64,000 nt of DNA from Eisenbergiella sp963559585 (GTDB taxonomy: Bacteria > Bacillota > Clostridia > Lachnospirales > Lachnospiraceae): the NCBI GenBank assembly GCA_963559585.1, contig CAUWLJ010000003.1, forward strand, positions 1 to 64,000, given 5' to 3'. This document shows positions 7,525 to 16,362 of this stretch, in pieces. Below the pieces are notes generated by a model, which had not been told where the DNA came from, made no database searches, and saw nothing but the letters and a program-made list of their open reading frames with translations. Position numbers and translations under genes: made by a program. Numbering within the stretch: the stretch's first letter is position 1; every line of letters starts with the position of its first letter.

Positions 7525-9228
7525 CTACTCTGCCTGAGCCTCTCCGCCCGCTTCCGCCGTGTGCTGGGTGACACGGAAGATCACGAATTCGGCAGGCCTG
7601 GACGGCGCAATGCCGATGTTGCAGATCAGCCGTCCGTTCATAATGTCGTCCCTGCTCATGGTGGAGGAACCGATTTCCACGAAAAACGCCTCCGATGCGG
7701 TGGCGCCCGCCAGCATTCCATTTCTCCACATGCTGTCCAGGAAGCTGGAGATGGTCAGATGCACCCTCTGCCACAGCGTACTGTCGTTCGGCTCAAATAC
7801 CACCCAGTTGGTGTTCGCCTTGATGCTTTCCTCCACGTAGATGAACAGACGTCTTACGTTCACATACTTGAAGCTGCTGTTGCTGCTGGCCGTTCTGGCT
7901 CCCCATACGCGGATGCCCTGGCCCGGCAGCGCCCTGATCAGGTTGACCCCGGCAGGATTCAGAATATCCTGCTCCGCCTTGGTATAGTTTACATGAAGCC
8001 CCGTACAGAATACGGTTTCGTTTGCGGGAGCCTTATGTACGCCCCGGTTGATGTCCGTTCTGGAGTAGACGCCCATCACGGCCCCGGAGGGCGGAATGAA
8101 GCCGGGCTGATTGGAGGAGCGGTCGAATACCTGGATCCAGGGATGGTACATAGCCGCGTAGGTGCTGTCAATCATCTCCCGGTACTGGAGAAGATCCCTG
8201 GTCTTGTACATCTCTTTGGGCATATCCAGCACTGCAAAGCGGCTTTTCAGGTTCTCGCAGTGTCCCACCAGGGATACCACCACCTCAGGGATCGTCACCC
8301 CGGGAACCGCCATCATGCTCACGGTGCTGTTTTCCACAAAGGAAGCCAGACCGGTACGCTTTCCGGGCCCGTTGTCCTCTCCGATGAAGGTGCCGGCCGT
8401 CACCCTGCCGACGGATCCGTCCTGTCCGCCCTCCAGCGTGATGATCCCTCCCTGGCTGCCCTCTCCCAGAATGGCCTCCACAGGGTTTTCCAGCTTGTCA
8501 TGAGGCTCCACGGAGATCTTCACCAGCTCGCTGTTTGCCAGCTTATAAGCGATGTAGCTGGGGCTTGCCGTGTTGAAGCTCAGTCCCCCGTAGTTCTCCA
8601 CATCCTCGCCGTAGCGGACGCTCATATCCGTCTCTACCAGATAAAGCAGTGTCTTGGGGATGATCGCCGTATCCACTACCTCGTTTTCAAATTCCTTTTC
8701 AAAGATCACGCTGTTGTCAAAAACAGCCTTGATGCGGTTGTACTCCTCTCTGCATACCACCAGGTCTCCCTCGCGGAAGCCATCCACGCTCTTGGCCACG
8801 TAGGCTTCCCCGTTTCTGCCCACCAGCTGCATTTTTCTTCTGGTCACGCAGTTTAAGGTGATCTGGATCTTGTTTCCCCATTTTCCCTCGTCCACCGCTT
8901 CCAGGCTCAGGATCCCCTTCTTAACGGCTGCCTTCTTCGCATCCGGCGGGATCACGCGGGATACGTAGCAGCGGGTTCCTCCGTTTGCAAAGAACTGCTC
9001 CACGCTGGGGGCCAGATAACGGTATTCCCCATAAGCGAACTCGCTTAACGGGCCTCCGAACTGCTTGACGAAGCTTCTGTAGCTGGTCACCAGAAGGGGC
9101 GCACCCACCGTCTGTCCCTTTTCCGCAAAGCCCACAAAGCCTGCTGTGGACGTTCCTACTCCTTCGATCGAACGGGGCGAATTGTCATATTCCTCCACAT
9201 ATACGCCCGGTGAAAAATATTCTGCCAT
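7525..9228 (-). CDS. CIS contractile sheath protein
   Basis: A 567-aa tail sheath protein. The N-terminus MAEYFSPGVYVEEYDNSPR, then SIEGVGTSTAGFVGFAEKG, is the classic sheath opening. The C-terminal domain, with NRGVHKAPANETV near residue 395, then LNPAGVNLIRALPGQG and GIRVWGARTASS, is the conserved sheath handshake domain. Sheath subunits assemble around the inner tube and contract to drive it through a target membrane. The middle part (about 110-330) is the variable surface domain. There is only one sheath gene here, whereas Afp and PVC carry several paralogues. The start at 9228 is preceded by GGAG. It lies 29 bp after the PAAR-like gene. Confidence 0.96.
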   Translation of the reverse strand: MAEYFSPGVYVEEYDNSPRSIEGVGTSTAGFVGFAEKGQTVGAPLLVTSYRSFVKQFGGPLSEFAYGEYRYLAPSVEQFFANGGTRCYVSRVIPPDAKKAAVKKGILSLEAVDEGKWGNKIQITLNCVTRRKMQLVGRNGEAYVAKSVDGFREGDLVVCREEYNRIKAVFDNSVIFEKEFENEVVDTAIIPKTLLYLVETDMSVRYGEDVENYGGLSFNTASPSYIAYKLANSELVKISVEPHDKLENPVEAILGEGSQGGIITLEGGQDGSVGRVTAGTFIGEDNGPGKRTGLASFVENSTVSMMAVPGVTIPEVVVSLVGHCENLKSRFAVLDMPKEMYKTRDLLQYREMIDSTYAAMYHPWIQVFDRSSNQPGFIPPSGAVMGVYSRTDINRGVHKAPANETVFCTGLHVNYTKAEQDILNPAGVNLIRALPGQGIRVWGARTASSNSSFKYVNVRRLFIYVEESIKANTNWVVFEPNDSTLWQRVHLTISSFLDSMWRNGMLAGATASEAFFVEIGSSTMSRDDIMNGRLICNIGIAPSRPAEFVIFRVTQHTAEAGGEAQAE

Positions 9229-9257
9229 TTTTTGTCTCCTTTCTTTTATCTGGACAT

Positions 9258-9647
9258 CTACACCGTTACCTTAAACTGTCCCGGTGAAATGATCTTAATG
9301 GTTCCGGCTCCCATGGCGCAGGTCAGGGTGGACTCCATGGTCAGGCAGGGCTTTCCGCCAAGCAGTACCTTGGGGGCCGATGTGATCCAGCAGCCTGCGG
9401 GTATCATCGTACACGGCTGGGGAGTAAGCACCCCCAGTGCAGCCGCTGTGGCCGAGGCCACCGCCGGGTTCGCCAGGGACATACACATCCCGAACGGCGT
9501 CAGGTTGGTATTCGGCTGCATGTCCTGGATCGTTGCCGCAGGCTTGCCTTCCACGAGGCAGGCGGTCTGTGATGCAACCGTCAGACTGCCGGGAACCGAT
9601 CCAAACGGACATGTACACTGCGCTCCTGTCACTGCCAGTAATCCCAT
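9258..9647 (-). CDS. PAAR-like tip protein, DUF4280 family
   Basis: A 129-aa protein starting MGLLAVTGAQCTCPFGSVPG. The Cys-containing N-terminus, the glycine and proline spacing (GKPAATIQDMQPNTNLTPFGMC, PAGCWITSAPKVLLGGKPCL) and the end AMGAGTIKIISPGQFKVTV match the DUF4280 PAAR-like family. That family forms a pointed cap on the spike of secretion and injection systems. It has six cysteines. Placing the tip gene between the upstream terminator-type gene and the sheath gene differs from Afp, where the PAAR gene follows the spike gene. It abuts the preceding gene with 1 bp between them. Confidence 0.88.
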   Translation of the reverse strand: MGLLAVTGAQCTCPFGSVPGSLTVASQTACLVEGKPAATIQDMQPNTNLTPFGMCMSLANPAVASATAAALGVLTPQPCTMIPAGCWITSAPKVLLGGKPCLTMESTLTCAMGAGTIKIISPGQFKVTV

Positions 9648-9648
9648 C

Positions 9649-10383
9649 TCATTCCAGTCTCCTTTCTTCCATGCTGTAAAAGTCGATCTGCATAAACCTG
9701 ACCTCTCCCTTCACCTCATAGCGGATCAGATAATCCGCCCTGCCGCCCTGTGCGCGTATCCGCAGCAGGTATCTGCCGTCCGGATATACCTTTCCCCGGA
9801 TGATCCGCGCCACCGGCTCCTGGGCCTCACAGGCCTCCTCAAGAGGGCTGGCCAGCTGCAGCCTGAGCCTGTCCGGCTGCTTTTTAATCCGGAACCGTTC
9901 CCAGCGGCCCGCTCCCGGATGCACCATGGCATAGGCCTCCTCCTCCAGCAGTCTGCTTTCCATCAGGTTCAGCGTCTGCTTCCGGGGGTGGTATCCCTGG
10001 ATGACGGCCGCCGGGCGGTTCAGATCCGCCGCCTCCAGCCTTGTGATTCCATCCAGCCTTCCTTCCAGGTTCAAAACATCCACGAAGCCCGTCTGCTTCA
10101 TCACGGGCATCAGATAGAGAGTGACCGTGGGGAGGCGGCTGTCCAGCTCCCCGTAGCATACCGGGAAGCTTTCCGGCTCGAATCCGGCAGTTTTCACCTG
10201 GAACCGGGTATCCTGCCGCCCGTGGTTCAGGAGGATATAGACCCCCATCCCCCGTTCCAGGAAGGAAACCACCCCGCCGTTTTCCATAAAAACGGTCTGA
10301 CGCTCCGGGATCGGTTCTCCGGTTGTGGTATCCACCAGCCGGACGATAAGATCCAGCCGGTATTGTATCCCTGCATCCGCCAT
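9649..10383 (-). CDS. CIS-cluster protein of unknown function, beta-sandwich-like N-terminus
   Basis: A 244-aa protein that I do not recognise. Residues 1-85 (LDLIVRLVDTTTGEPIPERQ, a turn, ILLNHGRQDTRFQVKT, VTLYLMPV) resemble a carboxypeptidase-regulatory or Ig-like beta sandwich such as occurs in surface-exposed CIS and phage parts. The C-terminal half has RIIRGKVYPDGRYLLRIRAQG, also strand-rich. There is no signal peptide or membrane segment. The ATG directly follows the stop codon of the DUF4255 gene and the stop is 1 bp before the PAAR-like gene, so translation of the three is very likely coupled. It could decorate the tip or the baseplate. Confidence 0.6.
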   Translation of the reverse strand: MADAGIQYRLDLIVRLVDTTTGEPIPERQTVFMENGGVVSFLERGMGVYILLNHGRQDTRFQVKTAGFEPESFPVCYGELDSRLPTVTLYLMPVMKQTGFVDVLNLEGRLDGITRLEAADLNRPAAVIQGYHPRKQTLNLMESRLLEEEAYAMVHPGAGRWERFRIKKQPDRLRLQLASPLEEACEAQEPVARIIRGKVYPDGRYLLRIRAQGGRADYLIRYEVKGEVRFMQIDFYSMEERRLE

Positions 10384-10983
10384 TTAGCGGTCACGCCCCC
10401 CTTCTTTTCCCATGATATTCAGCCCAAAGCTGGCCTCGCTGACGCGGGGAGGCTCCACCACGATTTCGCTGGACAGAAAGACGGGCGCCGCCTTATAGAA
10501 CAGGCTGATCTCATAAGGCTTATTGATCGCCTGCCACACCCTCACCTTCTCCTCCAGTGCAATCTTCGCCTGAGACAGCACGATAGGAGGCTCCGATGCA
10601 TCCAGCCATGGCTGAAGCTGCTCCGGGCGCACAGAGCTGTTGTCATTGACGATCTGCGCCACCCTTCCCACTATTTTCTGTATATCCGGCGCTTTCAGTC
10701 CCATCTGGGACGAGCCGTTGATAAAAACCATATAGTATAGACTGTATGGTTTAGGCGGTTTTGCCAGCTGTATCTTGCCCCGCTCCACCATAGGCGGACT
10801 GGCGATCTGGGTTTCTTCCCTGATATCGTACAGATACAGTCCTACGATATAATCCACATCCTGAGAGGCCGGAGAAGAAATCTCGATATTATTTGGGGAC
10901 GGTACCGGCTCCGGGCACATCTTTTCCCGAAGAGTGCGTACAATAAAGGAGCTTACATCCGATATTATGGTATAATCAGCCAT
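10384..10983 (-). CDS. CIS tube-terminator-like protein, DUF4255 (Afp16/Pvc16-like)
   Basis: A 199-aa protein starting MADYTIISDVSSFIVRTLRE. It has the DUF4255 pattern: a helical start, DVDYIVGLYLYDIREE and PYSLYYMVFINGSSQ strands, then a KAPDIQKIVGRVAQIVNDN helix. The Afp16/Pvc16 family caps the end of the tube and sheath and sets particle length in Afp-type systems. The ATG overlaps the stop of the upstream exported coiled-coil gene by 8 bp, with a strong AGGAGG-type site. That ties the membrane module and the tail module into one transcription unit. Confidence 0.85.
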   Translation of the reverse strand: MADYTIISDVSSFIVRTLREKMCPEPVPSPNNIEISSPASQDVDYIVGLYLYDIREETQIASPPMVERGKIQLAKPPKPYSLYYMVFINGSSQMGLKAPDIQKIVGRVAQIVNDNSSVRPEQLQPWLDASEPPIVLSQAKIALEEKVRVWQAINKPYEISLFYKAAPVFLSSEIVVEPPRVSEASFGLNIMGKEGGRDR

Positions 10984-13900
10984 CCTGCCTTCCTCCTTCC
11001 GTCAGACTGCTGTAGATCTCCTCTGCCCTGGCCGCCGCAGCCGGAGGAACCAGAAGTCCCAGGCCGGTTCTGCCGATGTATTCAGCCTCACAGGAGAACA
11101 GCTTCTTACAGTCCTCCTCTGCGATATAGACTGTACCCTGAAGCGCTGCCTCCCGGGACAGCCTTGCCTTTTCCTCCTCCGCAGTCAGGAAGCTCTTTTC
11201 TCCCGCTTCAAACTGATAGTAAGCCTTTCCCTTCTGCAGCGTCACTGTCCGCTGGGGATCATCAAAAATATAACGGTATCCAAGAACCCTTCCCACCGCC
11301 TGAAGGGAGGCGTATTCCCTGATTTCCTGCTTGTATTGGGGATAAAGGAAGGGATTGCCCGTCTTTTCCATCTCCCTTGCATACCCGGCCGCCAGATCGG
11401 CGATCTGTCCGCTCAGCGTCTGCTCTCCATACTGCTCCACTGCCAGAAGGCAGGCTGCCTGTTCTTCACTGGAAAGGCTGTCAAAGGGCCCTCCCAGCAG
11501 GCTTTCCAGAAGGGCGGCCAGCTCCTGCGCGGACGGAACCTCTCCGGCTCCGCCTGCTCCTGCGGCTGATCCCGCGCCTCCGGCCAGGCCGGCGGCTCCT
11601 GCCTCCCCGGAAAGCTTCTCTCCCAGCTCCCGGGTCTGCTCGGAAAGCTTCTCAAGCGCCTCTTTATCCACATTTTCCGAATCCATGGCAAGCGCGTCCC
11701 GAAGCGCCTCCTCCACCTGGGAGAGGGCGTCCTGTGCGGAAGCATTGTCCATCGCTCCCATAGCCTCTATGGCCGCTATTTTGCCTGCAAGGCCCTCCGT
11801 ACTGCCGTCCCGTATATCTGCCGCCGCGTCGGAGGCGATTTTATTTAAGCTGTAAGCGGAGCTTCCCTCTCCCAAAGCCGCCTCCGCCCTGGCCTGATCC
11901 GACCGGGTGGCGGAATCGGAATGCAGGGATGCCGACAGGGAGGCCTCCAGAGCGTCAATATCCTGCTGCTTTGCCGCAAGCATGGCTTCCTGTCTGGCCG
12001 CCTCCGCCAGGTCGTTTTGATCCAGAGCGTCCTGCAGGGCCTCCTGCAGCTCATCCTTTTCCTGCTGCAGAGCGGACATACCGCCATCGTCCCCGCTCTC
12101 CGCCGCCAGATCTGCATATTCCTTCTTCAGCCAGTCCAGATGCTCCGATACGGTCTGTTTCTGATAGGCCTCTGAAGCGTCCTGATTCACCGCGTCCTCC
12201 AGCTCCCCTATCCCGTCGATCAGGGTAAGCAGATACTCACCGGCAGCCGCGTTCTCCATCCGCGCAGTCTTTGCATCCAGGAAGGTCTGATACTCCAGCC
12301 GCAGGGAATCCGTATCGCTCTGCTGCTGCTCCAGCAGGCGGGTCAATACTACCTTTGAGGAATTGTCTGAAAGGGCGTCCTGGTATTCCCGGGAAACGCC
12401 TGCTCCAAGAGCCTGCCGATAGGTCTGATACCCCTCCGGTATGATGGATGCGTCCAGAAGCTCCAGCTCCCGCTCCCGGTTTACCACTTTTCCTTCCACA
12501 ATATTGCCAAGGTCGATCAGGTTTTCCGTGGGACCGTCACACGCGGCATGGTTCTCCTGCTTCCCGTTCTCGATCAGCTCATTGCTGTATCGGTATTCCA
12601 GCCGGGAGATCAGCGTACTGCCCTCGGACAGCTGTTTTGCCGTATATTTGCTGATGCTTTCCTGCACATTCCGGATGCTTTCACCGATGGCCGCCACCAC
12701 ATCCGCGTTCACCGTAAAGGTCAGATCCTTTTCCGGGTCCTCCTTCAGGAAATCCGTAGTCTCTCCCAGCTCCACGATCTTGTTGTACAGCCTGGCATCC
12801 TTCAGTTCTTCGTACAATGCGGTAAGGCTCTCCACCGTTTCTTTAAGACGTTCCTCCGTTATCTTTTCCAGATTATCCTCCTGCAGCTGCTCCTTAAGCT
12901 CCTTCACCCGTTCTCTGGCGCTCTCATATTCGGACTCCGCCTCGGCTCTCTCTTTTTTCTTATCCTCCAGCTCCTGCTCCAGCCGGTCGATCTCCTCCTG
13001 GTCTCCGCTGCCCTGCGCCTTCTCCAGTTCTTCCTCCAGGCCGCCGATCTCCTCCGTCAGCCCGTCTATCGTCCCCTCCAGCCGCGCCGCCTGCTCCTCC
13101 TTCTCGCTGTACTCCTTCCTCCAGCCCTTGATTTCCTCCTCCAGACGTTCCCTGGCCTGATCCGCCTCATACAGCTCCCGCTCCACGCGGGCGTCCTTCA
13201 GCTCCTCCTCCAGCTGGGGAAGTCCTGTTTCGTCAAAGGCCTGCTGCAGCCGTTCCACAGCCCGGTCATACTCCCTGCTGTCCATATACCTCTCTGCGTC
13301 CTGTCTTGCGGCGGCGGCAAGCTCCTTCTTACGGGCCTTTTCTTCTTCCTCTTCCTCCGTGTTCATGCCTCCGGCATGCAGCTCCAGCACATCCAGAAGC
13401 TCTCCCAGCGCAGTCAGAGACTGTACACGCCTCTGGGCGTCCACCTTTCCCATGACGCTGTCCACCGTATCGGTCATTGCCGTCTCTGCGTCAGCAGCCG
13501 TCAATGCCAGCTTATAGCCATGCAGGCCGCGGAGCGCCTGGTCACAGCCGTCCGTAATCTCATCCCGTATGCTGTTCTGGAAAAACTCACCGATCATGTC
13601 CATGTAGACCAGGTCGGAATCCGTTCTGGAATCCTCGTCCTTCTCCTGAAGCATCTGATACTGCAGGCGCAGCGGCTCCAGCTCCTCCATGGCCTCCAGA
13701 TCGTATGGCGGTTTGATGTCAAAGGCAGACACGGCATTCCCGGTTCGCAGATCATAGGTGACCCCATCCGATTTGGTATGGTGGGTGAATTCCAGCTCCT
13801 CGATCACCGATTTGTTCACCGGGGTGCCCGAGGATGTAATATCTTCAATCGATGAAGCGGAGGATATTTCGTACCAGCTTCCTCCTGCCAGCTCCGACTT

Positions 13901-14179
13901 ATAGTACATATCATACTGGTTGAACTGCGCCTCCGATTCCACGGCGGTCTCGTACAGCTCGTCCGTCATCGCACCCAGATAGATCAGGTGGGAGCCGATT
14001 GCCAGAGTGGATTCCTCAATCTCCCCATCCGATACATGCACCGAACGCACCTCGTCCGACCGCTCGTTCTCCAGGGCCGCATTTGCCGTCAGGCCGCTTC
14101 CCGCCTGGCCGGCACACAGCAGGAGAGCCGTGAGGAGCGCCAGTATTCTGGCCTGATTTTTTTTCTTTATCATTTTCAT
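10976..14179 (-). CDS. Exported coiled-coil protein with C-terminal copper-amine-oxidase-N-like domain
   Basis: A 1067-aa protein. The N-terminus MKMIKKKNQARILALLTALL and following residues to TANA form a Sec signal peptide, so it acts outside the cytoplasmic membrane. Residues about 255-470 are long charged coiled coil (EEEEEEKARKKELAA, then RLEQELEDKKKERAEAESEY). Residues about 640-900 are a second helical region rich in Ala, Gln and Glu, followed by a Gly/Ala linker. The last 110 residues (LQAVGRVLGYRYIFDDPQRTVTL, then a YIAEEDCKKLF segment) resemble the small domain called copper amine oxidase N-terminal domain in clostridial surface proteins. The start at 14179 has AGGAG upstream; earlier in-frame codons lack a site. 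The product may form a wall-spanning brace for the CIS, which is inferred from position only. Confidence 0.7.
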   Translation of the reverse strand: MKMIKKKNQARILALLTALLLCAGQAGSGLTANAALENERSDEVRSVHVSDGEIEESTLAIGSHLIYLGAMTDELYETAVESEAQFNQYDMYYKSELAGGSWYEISSASSIEDITSSGTPVNKSVIEELEFTHHTKSDGVTYDLRTGNAVSAFDIKPPYDLEAMEELEPLRLQYQMLQEKDEDSRTDSDLVYMDMIGEFFQNSIRDEITDGCDQALRGLHGYKLALTAADAETAMTDTVDSVMGKVDAQRRVQSLTALGELLDVLELHAGGMNTEEEEEEKARKKELAAAARQDAERYMDSREYDRAVERLQQAFDETGLPQLEEELKDARVERELYEADQARERLEEEIKGWRKEYSEKEEQAARLEGTIDGLTEEIGGLEEELEKAQGSGDQEEIDRLEQELEDKKKERAEAESEYESARERVKELKEQLQEDNLEKITEERLKETVESLTALYEELKDARLYNKIVELGETTDFLKEDPEKDLTFTVNADVVAAIGESIRNVQESISKYTAKQLSEGSTLISRLEYRYSNELIENGKQENHAACDGPTENLIDLGNIVEGKVVNRERELELLDASIIPEGYQTYRQALGAGVSREYQDALSDNSSKVVLTRLLEQQQSDTDSLRLEYQTFLDAKTARMENAAAGEYLLTLIDGIGELEDAVNQDASEAYQKQTVSEHLDWLKKEYADLAAESGDDGGMSALQQEKDELQEALQDALDQNDLAEAARQEAMLAAKQQDIDALEASLSASLHSDSATRSDQARAEAALGEGSSAYSLNKIASDAAADIRDGSTEGLAGKIAAIEAMGAMDNASAQDALSQVEEALRDALAMDSENVDKEALEKLSEQTRELGEKLSGEAGAAGLAGGAGSAAGAGGAGEVPSAQELAALLESLLGGPFDSLSSEEQAACLLAVEQYGEQTLSGQIADLAAGYAREMEKTGNPFLYPQYKQEIREYASLQAVGRVLGYRYIFDDPQRTVTLQKGKAYYQFEAGEKSFLTAEEEKARLSREAALQGTVYIAEEDCKKLFSCEAEYIGRTGLGLLVPPAAAARAEEIYSSLTEGGRQDG

Positions 14180-14189
14180 ACCGCTCCTC

Positions 14190-16262
14190 CTACCCTTCTG
14201 TCCTGTGAATCGTCTGATCCGATGTGCGCAGTACCGCCTCATACAGAAGGCTTCCCGCCTCATCGTAAAAGCTTATCTTCAGCTCCTCCAGACTGTTTTC
14301 CGCCGCCTGCAGATACCGGAACGGCCTGTCAATCTCCACCGGAGTCTCTCCCAGAAGCGCGCTTCCCTCTTCGGTGCGCACGCTGTAGGAGGCAATCCCC
14401 TGATCCGGCTCTGGGGTAATGGAAATCTCCACCAGCCCCGTTTTCTCCATCCGTTCTACCTCATAGGAAGCAACCTGCGTATCTTCCTCCCTCTCGATCC
14501 GGTAGCCCTTCGTGATGGAAAGCTTTCCGGAATAGGCCGACGGGTCGATGTCACAGTCGTCCACAAACTCCCCGTCTGCATACAGCCGGATAAAGCTGCG
14601 CTCCACATTCTCAAGATCCAGAGCCAGATGTCTCAAAGCCTTATCCTGCGCCGTCCTCTGCCCTGCCTGCTGTCCGTTCACCCACAGCTCAAAATCGGTA
14701 ATGGCGGTCTCATAGTCGTCTGGCACGCTGATCCCCAGCTCGAACACGTTTCCCTCCGCCATGGAGTGAATATAGTAATAGACCCCGTCCGCTCCTTCCT
14801 CCTCCACGATGTAGCTCTCCCCGCCCTGAGCCGTCTGCAGATCTGCGGACGTGCCCTCCAGCAGACGGCTCACCGCCCCGCAGGTCAGCCTGTCAAAGGC
14901 ATACAGCGTCTCGCTGTACAGAGACAGGGCGTCCATCTCGTCCATCTGCAGGTCTTCATATTCCTCCTGCACTGCGGCGTATTCTTCATAGGTCATCTCA
15001 CCCAGGCTGTTTAATATACCGGCCTCCTTCAGCTCCTCCTTCTTCTGCTCCGTCTGCTTTACCAGCGCCTCCCAGGCATTTCTGGTGGAAATATAGTTCT
15101 CAAAGCCTTCCTTCACCTGAGCCTCCAGCTCCCTTCTCACCGCCTCCTCCTCCAGGCGCAGATCCTGATACTCCAGGGCTGTCTCATAGAGCACATAGGG
15201 CTCGTCCTCCACATAGCGGATCCCGTCGATCTGCCCCTTCATCCACTCCTTTGGAATTTTGATGAAAAGAATCCGGTAGGAGCCCTGCCAGGGAGCGTCC
15301 ACATCCTGCAAAAGCTCATCGTACTTTCTGCGGAAGGCGGCGGAGTCCAGCTTTTCTCCCCGCCTGGCCTGGCTGATAAAGCTGTCGATCCGGTTCATCT
15401 TAGAGCCGTACTGACTGCGCATCAGGTCATAATTGGTATTCATAGCCAGAAGCGCGTTGGCCGCCGCCGTCTGCGCCAGATAAAGGGAATGGTCATTTTC
15501 AAGCGTATAATCGATGATAGCCTGCAGGCTGTCCCGGTCGATGTCCGCCTCCACGAAGGGGCTTTGAAAACGGTAGGATACGCTCACATCCAGCCCGGTC
15601 AGATCAGACAGCTTCTCCTTTTCCGCCTCCAGACTGCGCTTATTGGAAGCAAGAGAGGTTTCTATGGTATCCAGCTTCTTCTCAATGGCCTCAATATCCG
15701 ACTGCTTCGCCTGCCCGGCCGCCAGCCTGGCTTTATTCTTTTTCAGCGTTTCCTCATAGGCTTCCAGCCGCTCCTCCTCGAACGCAGTCTTCTCCTGCAG
15801 CATATACACCTTCAGGAAGGTGAGGGACACCTCCTCATAAATACTGTATACAAGACTGTCCCTCTCATGCTTCAGGCTGTCGATCTCGGACTGAAGCTCC
15901 AGAGGCTTATAGGTATATTCAAATTCGTCCGACAGATCCGGCTTCTCCGGAAGCTTAAAGTTCAGCAGGGGAGACCACCGGAAGGTGCTCTGGTTCTTCT
16001 TTTTCAGCGCAATGGACTTCACCGACTGGACGTACTGCACCTCCGCCAGGGACAGCTTGCTCTCCAGCGCGGTGTAGTCCCTGCTCCCGGCAAGGGCCAG
16101 CACTTTGGCCTGCTCCAGCTTGAACGTCCTGGGAGCCGCCTGTACCTGCCCTTTCGGAAGGAGGGCCGCCACAGGCAGAAGGGTCACGGCCAGAAGCAGG
16201 CTCAACAGCCTTTTTCCGGCCTTATATGTTGTTTTCCCTCTTTTCTCGCCGTATCTTCTCAA
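14190..16262 (-). CDS. Exported TolC-like helical-hairpin protein in a monoderm CIS locus
   Basis: A 690-aa protein read from TTG at 16262, with GAGAGG 8 nt upstream. The signal peptide ends near VQA at residue 42. Residues about 45-215 show the TolC/OEP half-repeat: a long helix with LFLKVY-like heptads (EVSLTFLKVYMLQEK), then ARLAAGQAKQSDIEAIEKKLD and LSDLTGLDVSVSYRF. A second, weaker copy covers about 215-440. The C-terminal 200 residues are a beta-rich part containing FELWVNGQQAG and KTGLVEISITPEPDQ. TolC proteins are outer-membrane channels, but this organism appears to lack an outer membrane, so an extracellular coiled-coil tube, strut or spacer is more likely. It is 10 bp upstream of the exported coiled-coil gene. 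Confidence 0.65.
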   Translation of the reverse strand: MRRYGEKRGKTTYKAGKRLLSLLLAVTLLPVAALLPKGQVQAAPRTFKLEQAKVLALAGSRDYTALESKLSLAEVQYVQSVKSIALKKKNQSTFRWSPLLNFKLPEKPDLSDEFEYTYKPLELQSEIDSLKHERDSLVYSIYEEVSLTFLKVYMLQEKTAFEEERLEAYEETLKKNKARLAAGQAKQSDIEAIEKKLDTIETSLASNKRSLEAEKEKLSDLTGLDVSVSYRFQSPFVEADIDRDSLQAIIDYTLENDHSLYLAQTAAANALLAMNTNYDLMRSQYGSKMNRIDSFISQARRGEKLDSAAFRRKYDELLQDVDAPWQGSYRILFIKIPKEWMKGQIDGIRYVEDEPYVLYETALEYQDLRLEEEAVRRELEAQVKEGFENYISTRNAWEALVKQTEQKKEELKEAGILNSLGEMTYEEYAAVQEEYEDLQMDEMDALSLYSETLYAFDRLTCGAVSRLLEGTSADLQTAQGGESYIVEEEGADGVYYYIHSMAEGNVFELGISVPDDYETAITDFELWVNGQQAGQRTAQDKALRHLALDLENVERSFIRLYADGEFVDDCDIDPSAYSGKLSITKGYRIEREEDTQVASYEVERMEKTGLVEISITPEPDQGIASYSVRTEEGSALLGETPVEIDRPFRYLQAAENSLEELKISFYDEAGSLLYEAVLRTSDQTIHRTEG

Positions 16263-16362
16263 AAAGCAATCCTCTCATCATTCGCAACAGCTCAGCCCGC
16301 ACCCACGGAGCACTAGCAGGCGGCTCCACAAAACGCCCCTTCCGGGCCTTCCGCGGCTGCCA

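Noticed and set aside
7522..8856. Long plus-strand open frame of 444 codons
   Set aside because: It lies opposite the sheath gene. GC-rich coding DNA gives long antisense frames, and the translation is rich in His, Arg and Gln without any family pattern. The same holds for frames at 2925-3947, 4083-5030, 9232-10740, 12548-13855, 16105-17058, 17410-18909 and 20813-22087.
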